DNA of 64,000 nt, taken from assembly GCA_023078685.1 (NCBI GenBank), contig JALGAS010000012.1:62001-126000 (forward strand), given 5' to 3'. Both the position numbers and the translations under genes were made by a program. The notes under the pieces were generated by a model. It was not told the DNA's origin and searched no databases. It worked only from the letters and a program-made list of their open reading frames with translations. This document shows positions 35,401 to 43,370 of the stretch, piece after piece (position 1 is the stretch's first letter; each line of letters starts with the position of its first letter). The stretch is from Neopestalotiopsis rosae. Its lineage: Eukaryota; Ascomycota; Sordariomycetes; Amphisphaeriales; Sporocadaceae.

Positions 35401-38400
35401 ATTCCTATTTTCCGCTCAGCACTACAAGGATCGGGCGACGCCATCAACAAGCGTAATAAAAACGAACAGCCGCCTTTTCTGAATTACAAGTCCTCCTCGA
35501 TAAGCAGTTACTCTCAGAAACCACGTGGTCAGGAGGAACTGCTACAAGAATTTATTCGAGGCGGAATGGATCTGAATGTACGCGACAATAGAGGCCAGAC
35601 AATCCTTTGGCGTCTAATACACGAGTTCGAATTCCCGGCAAAGATGGAGACATTTAAGCTGTTGATAAGACTTGGAGCCGATCCTAAGATCCACGCTGGT
35701 GACGGTTCAACTTTATTACATGCTGCGCAAAAATGGAGGCTCAAGACTGAATGGCTGCACCTCCTCGTGTCATTTGGCGTCAACTGTTTGAGTTGCGATG
35801 CAAATGGAAACAATCTGATTCACTGTTTATTCGCCAATATAACCAATGACAGAATCACAGAAGATAACTTGCACTCCTTTCACACCTTGCTTGAGTTGGG
35901 TGTCCCTGCCACAGCAAAAAACAGAAGCGGGGAGACGGTCATCAACATACTCGCCTCTGTTGAGAGTTGCGAAACTTTCGCTCGCTCCGGGTGGCTCAGC
36001 CATGTGCTTCAAGCCGATATATTTCGTGGGCTCAATGTGAACGAGTCGAATGACAAGGGCATTGCGCCTATCCATTCTGCAGCGGGTTGCTCTGAGTACA
36101 ATGTACAGATTTTGCTCGAGGCCGGGGCAGATCCGACTTTACTTACCGACGACGGTCTATCACCATTACATGTTGCGGCTTACAATAAACAGTCTAATGT
36201 TGTAGGCCTACTGCTGGAATGGTATCAAGATCATGGACTTTTGGATAGATACATTAATTTGCCAGACAAGAGCAATGGTTGCACTCCCTTACACTACGCC
36301 TGCCGCTGCAGACAAGTCGAAAGCATCTGGTATCTTCTGAGACATGGAGCAGATGTAAGGCTTCGAGACAAAGTCGGCGAAGATGCTCTGACCATCATAA
36401 CTGCTCTGGATAAAGCGGATTATGATGTAATCAAGCAGTATCTTCCGGGGGTAAGTGGTAGGCTGAGTGTCATGGACTACAGCAGCGGTCCTGTGGATAT
36501 GGAGGACATCTTGAAGGGCCGCTTGGACCTTCTTGACCACTTTACGTGTGACATCAAGGATCAAGAGTTGGAACCGTTAACGGCCTCGGACGAAGATGTT
36601 CCAGGCAACCACACAATGCTCAGTCGAGTATGCAGCCGGCGTCACCCAAGTTTGCACATCATTCAAGCCCTGGTCGACAAGTCAGGTCTCAATGCCACGA
36701 CGATCAATAACGCTTATGCATCTCAAACACGTCTGTCTAGATCGATTCCCGTACACAAGTTGGCAGGCGGGGACTATTTCTGGCAAGTTGAAGCGCTCCG
36801 GTACTTCTTGTCACACGGTGTTGATACTGAAGCAAAAACGCCTCATGGAGACACACTACTCGTCATGGCTCTGAAATCGCCCGGTTTCTGGAAGGAAAAG
36901 GTTGTACGAGTCTTGCTCGAATACAAGGCCAGCTCTCAAGCCGTCGAGTCAGAGACGGGCAAGAATTGTCTGGCACTGTCGAGTTCGGCGGCGCTCACCA
37001 AAATGCTGCTTGCGCATGGAGCAAAGGTTGAAAACCAAAAAGCCATCTTGGGATCAGCTATCACTGAGCTGGATGCGGTAATGGCCAGGGCTCTCCTTGA
37101 GGCTGGTGCAGACCCCAACTACATTGATGAAGCAGCTAAGACCGAGTGGCAGACGCCAGAGAGCTATGAGCTATCCGTCAGTCCCGAAACTCAAGATCGC
37201 CCGGTGGAGTTTTCGAATGGTCGCCTGAGACAATTTTGGGATTTCAGAGAGCAGCAAGCAAATGAAATGAACATGGCACGGTATGCTTTGCATGATGCTG
37301 CTCGAGCTGTCTCCAAAGAAGTCCCACCAATCTCTTGGGAGCAGCGTCGAGACGACTTGGTTCGCGTCCTATTGGAAAAAGGTGCAGACCCTTGGGCTAC
37401 TTATCCTAATGGCGATACAGTCGTACACAGGGTGATTCACGACAAAGGCCTCGTTGCCCCCCTCTTGGACGCCCCAGGCTGTGATATCAATTGCCGCGGT
37501 CAAAGTGGTCAGACATTACTGCTCTCGGCCTGTCGTCCAGTCATAGCCCCATGCCCACTAATACCCTCCTCAACCAGACTCCTCCCATGTCCACTGGTCA
37601 ATACTAATGCCATTCATGAGTTGCTCGATCGTAACGTCGACGTTTTCATGACGGATGACTTGAAACGTACTGCGCTGCATTTAATGTTGACGTTGAACCG
37701 CCGCTTTGATGATGCCCATCAGAAAGCTTTCAATGCGCTTCTCGAGCGTGGTGGCCAGAAGCTCGTCCTCGCGACAGACAGTACTGATGTCTCACCTTTA
37801 CATCTTGCGCTGGCATCAGGTCAACTTGAGGCCGTCGAGTGTCTTTTGGTCAATGGTGCCTACGTGTTTAGCTGTGATCCGCGGACGGGCGACACTGCAC
37901 TTCACCGTGTTGCCTGTAGATTGGTAGGCGAAAGCGGAGCTGCCACCGAAGCAGCGGCGTTATGGAAGCATCTTATTAGTCATGACCTCGACGTCAATGC
38001 ACGGAACCACGTCGGCGATACGCCTGCCCTCGCTTATTCTCGCGTTAACTTGAAAGGTACGCGTGATCCGAAGCAACGCAAATCTCATCCTTCCTACGCC
38101 ATGCAACACGACACTACGCATTGCGCTGCCTTGGCGCTACTGGTCGATTCCGGGGCCGACCTCATGGCTGTGAATTACGAAGGCCAAGGCATGCTCCATC
38201 TGACGGCGGCACGACGTATTGGTGAGCTCGACTGCGAGGGACGAGATCAAATTAAAGACGTGGAGGACTTTTTCGAGAAGTTGCTCGAGCTTGGTTTGGA
38301 TCCACGGCTCGAGGATCGGGCTTTGCGCACTCCTATCGACATGGCGGTCGCTAGAAATCGTCGAGGAATTCTGCAAATCTTTACGCCCAAGGGAAGGAAC

Positions 38401-38481
38401 CGTTTGGAGGAAAAAGCGATGAAGAGGGCAGAGAAAGACGCCGATGATGATGATCATGATGATGACGGTGATGAGGATTGA
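32470..38481 (+). CDS. giant NLR-like NACHT-ankyrin protein
   Basis: One uninterrupted exon of 6012 bases, 2003 residues, from the first ATG (AAAATGTCG). The N-terminal 90 residues have no recognised effector domain. A NACHT NTPase follows: Walker A GVAGSGKS near residue 98, Walker B YCIIDALDEMDDE near 193, sensor VLMTSRPLPHIDEAL, then AQGLFIYARFVTD and a winged-helix region with SIIHHSFTEFLHD. From about residue 575 to 1980 runs a long series of ankyrin-type repeats, some canonical (GRTPLSYAAEEGKTQVVRIL; GLTPLHYAAKKGH) and many diverged. The tail is an Asp-rich run. Proteins of this plan are candidate fungal immune or incompatibility receptors that sense ligands through the repeats. A perfect in-frame 21-base duplication lies inside the repeat region. 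Absence of introns over 6 kb is unusual next to its spliced neighbours. Confidence 0.9.
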   Translation: MSENMAAPEADEYDFEIVARDTIPAPDTNLSQSVQQQIDSIRQWLQPTYYMSPGNEFAKHLNAYVPNTGDWARESDAFSAWAACTDSATAQGCLHIRGVAGSGKSVFAASTIRQLQEADPAVPVLFFFFRQIVEKNHSAKYLVRDFASQLLPYSTSLVSDLGAMSKAHGVAGSELDKLWDAIVRSLGGFDQAYCIIDALDEMDDEYFDFVQQLVQLGSRKPHAIKVLMTSRPLPHIDEALRHPEVLQLKFDSSLIQPDVAKYVTARLECLEPRLGKVNEESVKNAICMRAQGLFIYARFVTDTVIEGLSTSHYTEATLLNDLENLPSNLRNVYEDMLREHARRSGISTEQQARILTCVTFSTRPLRLIELGSLVARMPGNDNDLKKGKELVRASCGRLLEILEDDTVSIIHHSFTEFLHDATRGSSGDTFPVLTPEAAHGMLAIILLEYLNSCPLFPTYVDPEGESDYETFDDPGEMTDITDGRRQQLQDGKAEHPLLDLALGNLLHHLNQTVGNTDAVSAALEEHFVPGKPAWGLMMMRFWDGRFCGSFNRLHLAASLDFPFYCFERLLASEKSRDAKLIDARDGKGRTPLSYAAEEGKTQVVRILLDCGADAKSDCRNGLTPLHYAAKKGHAAVMKLLLDAGVDPLIEKTKPSIYDKEHFYTSDIGDTALQYGLRGDDPEVVAALIPHIPPGDFDKSLHMVCKPINIHAILQTGKANVDSFQDGVTKLYKAAERHEFETMEILLKYGADVNKRCSLEEIRCCFDDAETVLELAETVLELDEVSTRKGPTPLHAFAGRDKQEFIHDSDQETKRNAEKCFALLLKHGASVNETADGENHANMTPLHYAVRKDRDPTMFVAAGNINKFNQVLSKLLLDAGAELSARNGNQNTPLHIANPADPELVSFLIERGADIRAKNDAGRTPLLEMLRGLYWAKPNVRTMEVLSGHGQDCAATDNQGNNMFHYVFHELGKFTEEFIPIFRSALQGSGDAINKRNKNEQPPFLNYKSSSISSYSQKPRGQEELLQEFIRGGMDLNVRDNRGQTILWRLIHEFEFPAKMETFKLLIRLGADPKIHAGDGSTLLHAAQKWRLKTEWLHLLVSFGVNCLSCDANGNNLIHCLFANITNDRITEDNLHSFHTLLELGVPATAKNRSGETVINILASVESCETFARSGWLSHVLQADIFRGLNVNESNDKGIAPIHSAAGCSEYNVQILLEAGADPTLLTDDGLSPLHVAAYNKQSNVVGLLLEWYQDHGLLDRYINLPDKSNGCTPLHYACRCRQVESIWYLLRHGADVRLRDKVGEDALTIITALDKADYDVIKQYLPGVSGRLSVMDYSSGPVDMEDILKGRLDLLDHFTCDIKDQELEPLTASDEDVPGNHTMLSRVCSRRHPSLHIIQALVDKSGLNATTINNAYASQTRLSRSIPVHKLAGGDYFWQVEALRYFLSHGVDTEAKTPHGDTLLVMALKSPGFWKEKVVRVLLEYKASSQAVESETGKNCLALSSSAALTKMLLAHGAKVENQKAILGSAITELDAVMARALLEAGADPNYIDEAAKTEWQTPESYELSVSPETQDRPVEFSNGRLRQFWDFREQQANEMNMARYALHDAARAVSKEVPPISWEQRRDDLVRVLLEKGADPWATYPNGDTVVHRVIHDKGLVAPLLDAPGCDINCRGQSGQTLLLSACRPVIAPCPLIPSSTRLLPCPLVNTNAIHELLDRNVDVFMTDDLKRTALHLMLTLNRRFDDAHQKAFNALLERGGQKLVLATDSTDVSPLHLALASGQLEAVECLLVNGAYVFSCDPRTGDTALHRVACRLVGESGAATEAAALWKHLISHDLDVNARNHVGDTPALAYSRVNLKGTRDPKQRKSHPSYAMQHDTTHCAALALLVDSGADLMAVNYEGQGMLHLTAARRIGELDCEGRDQIKDVEDFFEKLLELGLDPRLEDRALRTPIDMAVARNRRGILQIFTPKGRNRLEEKAMKRAEKDADDDDHDDDGDED
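34771..34812. repeat. perfect in-frame tandem duplication, 2 x 21 bases, in the ankyrin gene
   Basis: Two identical 21-base copies encode AETVLELAETVLEL. Identity at all synonymous sites means the duplication is recent or homogenised. Confidence 0.95.
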
Positions 38482-38831
38482 TTTGATTTGATTAGGATAC
38501 GATACCGATATCAATACCTCATTCGGGACCAACAACATGGTAATCATCCAACATATGACGAGGCGCTAAGATACGATGGCCGCTCTATAATCAACTATTT
38601 CTTGATCTTACGGAGGCTTGATCCGTGCCGCTGCAGACCATCGAGCCCAATACTACTGATTGAGACCACGGTGATGGATTCTAGTCTTGCTGGCACCCGA
38701 ACGTGGAAGTAAGCAACAAACTTTTCTTTACCGGATGAGACAACGGCCACGAGTTCCCGGAGCGAAGTCAAAGATGGCCCGACCTTCTCTGCAAGTTTTC
38801 GACTGCTGATATCGAGACGCTCAAGATGTGA
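38482..38831. other. convergent intergenic space
   Basis: 350 bases between the ankyrin gene and the F-box-like gene. No gene seen. Confidence 0.5.
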
Positions 38832-39806
38832 CTAGTCAAAGGTGTCGGCCCAGTAATCCTCCATAAAGCCCATCAAAGGATATTCTGCTCCTACTGGCGT
38901 GAGTCCATTGGTTCCGCCGTTGGGGATCTCATGTTTTCCAAACCGGTAGTTGTCCAGCGTCAGCTCTCTGAGGGCCGCCGCTGGTCGTTGGCCGTCGTCG
39001 AATCCGATCCCACAATAACCCCTAGGGTCCGGTCCCCAGGGCGACAATCTTGAATTCCAACCCATGCTCGGTAGTCTGCGCTTAGGCATGCGCAATTGCA
39101 GCTTACACAGGTTGGGGCAGGTCAGCAGTACCTGTTTGAGCGGTGATGTAACCCGCGACTCGCCCATCATTGGAAGTGATTGCTTTACGCTCCAGGAGGT
39201 AAGATTTCCAAGCCCATTCAAGCTTGACATTGCTTCTTCATGTCTTGGCCTCTGCTTCCGCCCATTTTTAGGATCGTAAAATGCCTCACCAGGAAATTCA
39301 ATGTGTAAGCGGAGTGCTAGCCGGCTTTGTAGCAGTTCAGTCACCTCGTTTGGTAGACGAGTCCTGCTCGTCCAGGTGAGGTCGGTGAGTCCAGTAATGA
39401 GTGACAGTGAGGCCAGTACGCCATGGAAAGTTGGCTTCTCTGATTCCATTTCAGCATCATCGTACGGGTCACTACGTACTCTGAGGTGACAAATGGCCGG
39501 AGTCAGCTCCCAGGCTTTGATGCCGTTGAGCGCCAGCCGGACTCCGGGGCTCACGGGTTCGACCTTGTCTTTTACGCTGAGCGACCACGCTGGCTGGTCC
39601 CAAGGTATGTTGAGCTTGCATTGCCATGTCAGCTCGAGGGTCAATTCGCGATGCTGGGCTGCTTCTGCCGGCCGCTTGTGCCAGCCGCTTGAACTGTGAG
39701 CAGACCAAGGCGACCGAGGCCAGGGTTCTCGGACTGCTAATCCGAGCTCTTCCACACTGAGGGCTAAAATGTCGTATCCGATTTGGAGCAGCGATAGTCT
39801 GCTCAT
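38832..39806 (-). CDS. F-box-like hypothetical protein, N-terminal frame disturbed
   Basis: An open frame of 324 residues from an ATG at 39806. It resembles the fungal F-box/hypothetical group with a GYDILALxVEEL opening and later short leucine-rich stretches (ITGLTDLTWTSRTRLP; LLTCPNLCKLQLRMPKRRLP). Such proteins are usually substrate adaptors of SCF ubiquitin ligases. Between about 39,760 and 39,680 the expected continuation (RTLASVALVCSQFKRLAQAA) is found in another frame. The main frame there reads an arginine/proline/tryptophan-rich stretch unlike the family. The second shift coincides with a 13-base tandem duplication at 39657-39682. So the gene carries two compensating frameshifts and may be damaged in its F-box, or it may be a pseudogene. 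A sequencing error cannot be excluded. Confidence 0.6.
   Translation of the reverse strand: MSRLSLLQIGYDILALSVEELGLAVREPWPRSPWSAHSSSGWHKRPAEAAQHRELTLELTWQCKLNIPWDQPAWSLSVKDKVEPVSPGVRLALNGIKAWELTPAICHLRVRSDPYDDAEMESEKPTFHGVLASLSLITGLTDLTWTSRTRLPNEVTELLQSRLALRLHIEFPGEAFYDPKNGRKQRPRHEEAMSSLNGLGNLTSWSVKQSLPMMGESRVTSPLKQVLLTCPNLCKLQLRMPKRRLPSMGWNSRLSPWGPDPRGYCGIGFDDGQRPAAALRELTLDNYRFGKHEIPNGGTNGLTPVGAEYPLMGFMEDYWADTFD
39657..39682. repeat. near-perfect tandem duplication, 2 x 13 bases
   Basis: GGCTGCTTCTGCC (39657-39669) and GGCCGCTTGTGCC (39670-39682), plus strand, differ at two positions. Thirteen is not a multiple of three, so it shifts the frame of the F-box-like gene. Confidence 0.85.
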
Positions 39807-40973
39807 GGTCTCTTCTTGGGGCTGTTCCTCCCGGTACTGAGGGCTGGTAATGCTTTGTGTGGTTCTTGCTCATTTCTTTCCATTTCTATATTCTTCAAAA
39901 GCGTATCTTGATTGCACCAAATAAGCAGAGACCACTAATTCCTACAAAGCATATCTGATATGACAGCCTATATATCATGCGGACTGACGGCAGAGCAAAT
40001 AGGACGTAAATCCAATTGCGGAAATGCTTTCGCCTCCTATTCGTCGATTTTGGTGAGGTCATGGGAAGTCGTCATGATTTTTTATATACATAGCGAAACC
40101 ACAAATTCATATAGCAATGGCAACCAGGCTCAATTTAAGTCGTTCGGCAATAAATACGTAGCCGTATTTTGTACCTGTATCATAGAGGCGCAGGTTTCCA
40201 GGGGTTGAGCTCCAAGTCACTATTTATTTTCTTATCGTTCCTCTGTTGTAACTAATTACTCAGTCACATGTCTGATTTCTCGAGACATCACGACCAATTA
40301 GCAGATCTCGTTTCTCGATGTCAGAGTAAACCAGAATACTCTGAACTTGAAGAATGGAACCTATTCCCACAGCAACGAGGTCTTGTGCATTCTCAAGTGG
40401 CTCTATCGTGCAAGAATCAACACAACAGACAGTGGTATGCCACAGAGGGCACGGTCCTAGGGTCATGCCAGATTGGAGAAGCGCACATTACAAGTGATCA
40501 AATTCAAAGTTATACATGGCGCTTTGGCTTGTTGGCCCCAGAGCTTGGGTATACAGAGCGGCTTCCAACCTGTCTTCGCTTTTCCCAAGTATATAACGGT
40601 GACCCAACTTGAACTGTTTTGTCGAACGTCCCAAACGGATATGATGCCGAGGTGAACGCTACCACGAAGTATACATCGTTGCGATACCAGGGCCAGTGTT
40701 GTGAATCTGTTTGTATGGGCACAAAGTGGTATGATAAAAGGAAATTTTCAAAAAAGAAAGTGCAGACTTTTGCGTTATTTCTGAGCTACGAGTAAACACC
40801 AAGGAGAGAGCGCGAGGATATTTGCAAAACGATCCACTTATGAGGAAGTAAGAACGTAGTTTTGGCACACTTGACTTCAAGATAGTCTTTCGAGATGGCT
40901 TGTTATGTGAACTAAGGTGCTAAGTACCTGCAAACTGGTCTGGTGGCCTCTCGCTACTCTAATTTTCGACTGA
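39807..40973. other. intergenic, no gene accepted
   Basis: A 114-codon plus-strand frame (40268-40612) starts with ATG but has no recognisable domain or signal peptide. I list it as unsupported. Three minus-strand frames at 40260-40880 likewise show nothing recognisable. Confidence 0.4.
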
Positions 40974-42394
40974 CTATAAGCTCTTTGGGAGGCGTACGTC
41001 CATGACACTCTCATAGTTCTGAGGCATATAAGTATACGATCGAACAAGTTCTAGACCAACGTCCTCAAAAGTCTCGCGCCATTGCGCTTCTGTTCGCTCC
41101 AAGCTGGCAAACGCCCCCAGCATCGTCATATCGATCGACGCCACGTCATAGTTCACTCCTGTCTCAGGCAGGATCATTTCGTCCACAAGAAGGATAGAGT
41201 CTGGGGTCATGACTGCCTTGATATTCTCAAGAAGCTTTTTCACCTTGTGTGGAGGGTGATTGTGAAGAACTCCTCTCATATGGTAAAATTTGGCACCTGC
41301 AACATGTTGGCACGAGGACAAGAGAGAGAAAACCAGACCGGGACTGGGCGAATCAGAACTCACCTTTGATAGGCTGAGGTTGGAAAAAGTCGTGGACCAT
41401 ATTTTCGACTCCGGGGGTCGGTAACGCCTTTGCAATCGAGTGCGGCATGTCCTGGAGAATCACACGTCCAGGCACCTGCGGGAAGGTCTCCCTGAACTGG
41501 GCGCACTGGTGACCTACGCCGCCCCCGACATTGACGAACACGGGCTGTTCAGCACTCCAGCCTGTGGTTTCTTCGGTCACGGGATAGACCGAGAGCCATG
41601 ATAGATCTGGCTTACGGCGGAGAGCCATGTAATCATTAAAAGCGCCTAGGTGCTCTGGATGGTCGGTAAAGAAGGCGTAAGCGTGAAGCGGCGTGTTCCA
41701 CGCATCTTGAAAGCACGTGTGGAGCTCGTCAGCAGGCGTCTTGTAGCCCGTCTTCTTGAGGAAGCCTGGAAGAGCCTGATATTGCGGCGAGACTGTGCCA
41801 AAACTGATGAAAAGAAACAATTGTCAGTGAAAAAGGAGTTCGTCAGTGATCATTTGGATAAGTGAGCCTACTAGTGACCCAAGCCTGCCTCAACGACCTT
41901 TTCTGTGAGATTCTTGGTGACATGATTGGCGGCGTATTGGTCTTTTCCAACCTCATCGACTGCACCAATTGCGGCAAGAAATCGCAGAATGCGATCTACA
42001 GACCAAATCAGCAGGAAAAACACAAGTTACAAAGCATGGACCAACATACTGGTCAATTGAATGTCCGCGCCCGTCTTCTCGGCGACAACACCAACAGTCA
42101 AATGATCACTAGATGCGGTCAGTAGCTTGAAGATTCCGAGGTCGATGCCCACTTTGACCGCAGCAGTTTGAAGGTTCTAAACCGGGTGGGAAGAAGAAAA
42201 AAAAGTTAGATCTGCTAATAGTATCATAATGAGTTCAATCATACCATGTGTCCATATCTGTGGATCGTGTCATTAGGCGTCTCTAGCGAGCAGGCCAGTT
42301 TGTGCAGGCCAACCATGAGCTGCCGACGAGCAACATCGCCTGCAGCTGCGCCAGCAGAGACAATCTGCTTAAGCTGAGATAGAATTGAGTCCAT
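40974..42394 (-). CDS. class I SAM-dependent O-methyltransferase (cluster OMT1)
   Basis: Five exons on the minus strand: 42394-42245, 42176-42050, 41995-41872, 41803-41364 and 41296-40974 (387 residues). COMT-like fungal enzymes methylate hydroxyl groups of polyketides and aromatic metabolites. Visible: an N-terminal dimerisation/winged-helix domain (LGIFKLL...LTVGVVAEKTGADI; RILRFLAAIGAVDEVG), the SAM-binding PVFVNVGGGVGHQCAQFRE at 223-240 (NVGGGVG instead of DVGGGxG), VILQDMPHSI, and the catalytic region YHMRGVLHNHPPHKV with His292. The usual LHDWPD is here LHNHPP, but His292 is kept. ILLVDEMILPE follows with the supporting acidic residues. It marks the left edge of the metabolite cluster and is transcribed divergently from the P450. 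Confidence 0.9.
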
Positions 42395-42627
42395 TATTTT
42401 CTTTGATCAGCCACTTCTTTGTCAGACATATACTATTTGAATAGTTATGCTACAAAGTGTTTGATTTTTCCGCCAAAAGAAGGAAAAAAAGAAGAGAAGA
42501 GAGAACCGAACCACGTCAAGTATATTTAAGAAATATTACTTATTGTATATCAGCAAGCTGATTAGATCTTGAAATGCACTATTATGCCATAAGCGGTCCA
42601 AAACAATGGTCGAGCAACCATAGAGGG

Positions 42628-42699
42628 GAAGGGGTGAGCCTAGCGGTTAGGCTTGCTCCGTTGGCACGATCAAGGGTTTGAATCTCACTCAGCATTGAA
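42628..42699 (+). tRNA. degenerate tRNA-like sequence (pseudo-tRNA or SINE head)
   Basis: Folding by eye gives a perfect four-pair D stem (AGCC 42637-42640 with GGCT 42650-42653) around a TAGCGGTTA loop. It resembles A boxes of tRNA-Gln/Glu. A B-box-like GGTTTGAATCT lies at 42675-42685, 40 bases after the A box start, close to the normal spacing. The anticodon stem has two mismatches (loop with TGG), the T stem holds only three of five pairs, and the acceptor barely pairs. It is therefore unlikely to be a working tRNA. Confidence 0.35.
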
Positions 42700-42965
42700 G
42701 CTGGGGCAAAGGTGCATCAAATCCACACAGTACGATATACTTCGCAGACGATGCATGGAATTGCAGGGACATTGCTAATAGGCCTACTAAGCCTGTACAG
42801 CAGGACAGGTATCGACAGCGCCACCCACTCGGGAGGATGCGCGCTAAAAGTGCGGCAGGGATGGGTACTGGGGTATCTCGCATCCAGAAGAGAGTAGTAT
42901 ACTGTACATAGTACACAAATCTTGTTGTCAATGCGGTACACATAGCTCGAATGTGACTCTGCACA

Positions 42966-42974
42966 CCGGCGGTC
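42966..42974. promoter_or_regulatory. candidate Zn2Cys6 site CCGGCGGTC (copy 1)
   Basis: CCG-G-CGG is an everted CGG pair with a one-base spacer, a known arrangement for fungal binuclear zinc regulators. The same nine bases occur at 50574-50582. Two copies alone are suggestive, not proof. Confidence 0.35.
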
Positions 42975-43370
42975 GACCCAAGAGCAGATAAGTTGAGAAG
43001 CTGGACGATGCTCGTAGGCTCATTTGTAATACATTGTGTTTGCAGGCTTCGCCCACAACCCTGTTCGTTTTCTTGAGCATTCATCCACGGGTAGATTGTT
43101 GATAAGTTTCCCCACAGGCTTGTTGCACCGCCATACCAACAGTACATGCCAGCAGAAAAAGCTGGAAGCTGGCACACTTGTCGGGTCGTCGCTAGTAGGA
43201 TATCATCACATTAGGTGATAGCTGGTTACCTTCATTCCCAGGTTGGCTGATAACTCTGCACAACTGAGATAATTAACCAGCAACATACTTTGCCAGTCTC
43301 TGGTATTTTCTTCTCTCACAGCTCTTTTACCAGTTCTCTACACTCCAGCTCGTGGGCTGATCTATAACAA

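Larger units (their letters stand above)
42395..43370. promoter_or_regulatory. divergent promoter region OMT1/P450
   Basis: 976 bases between two outward-facing cluster genes. It contains a degenerate tRNA-like element (42628-42699), several GTAC/TACATAGTAC words (about 42,890-42,915) and CCGGCGGTC at 42966-42974, a word also present in the synthetase/OMT2 divergent promoter. Confidence 0.6.

Noticed and set aside
40268..40612. 114-codon ATG frame next to OMT1
   Set aside because: No signal peptide, membrane segment or family pattern; the length is within chance range.
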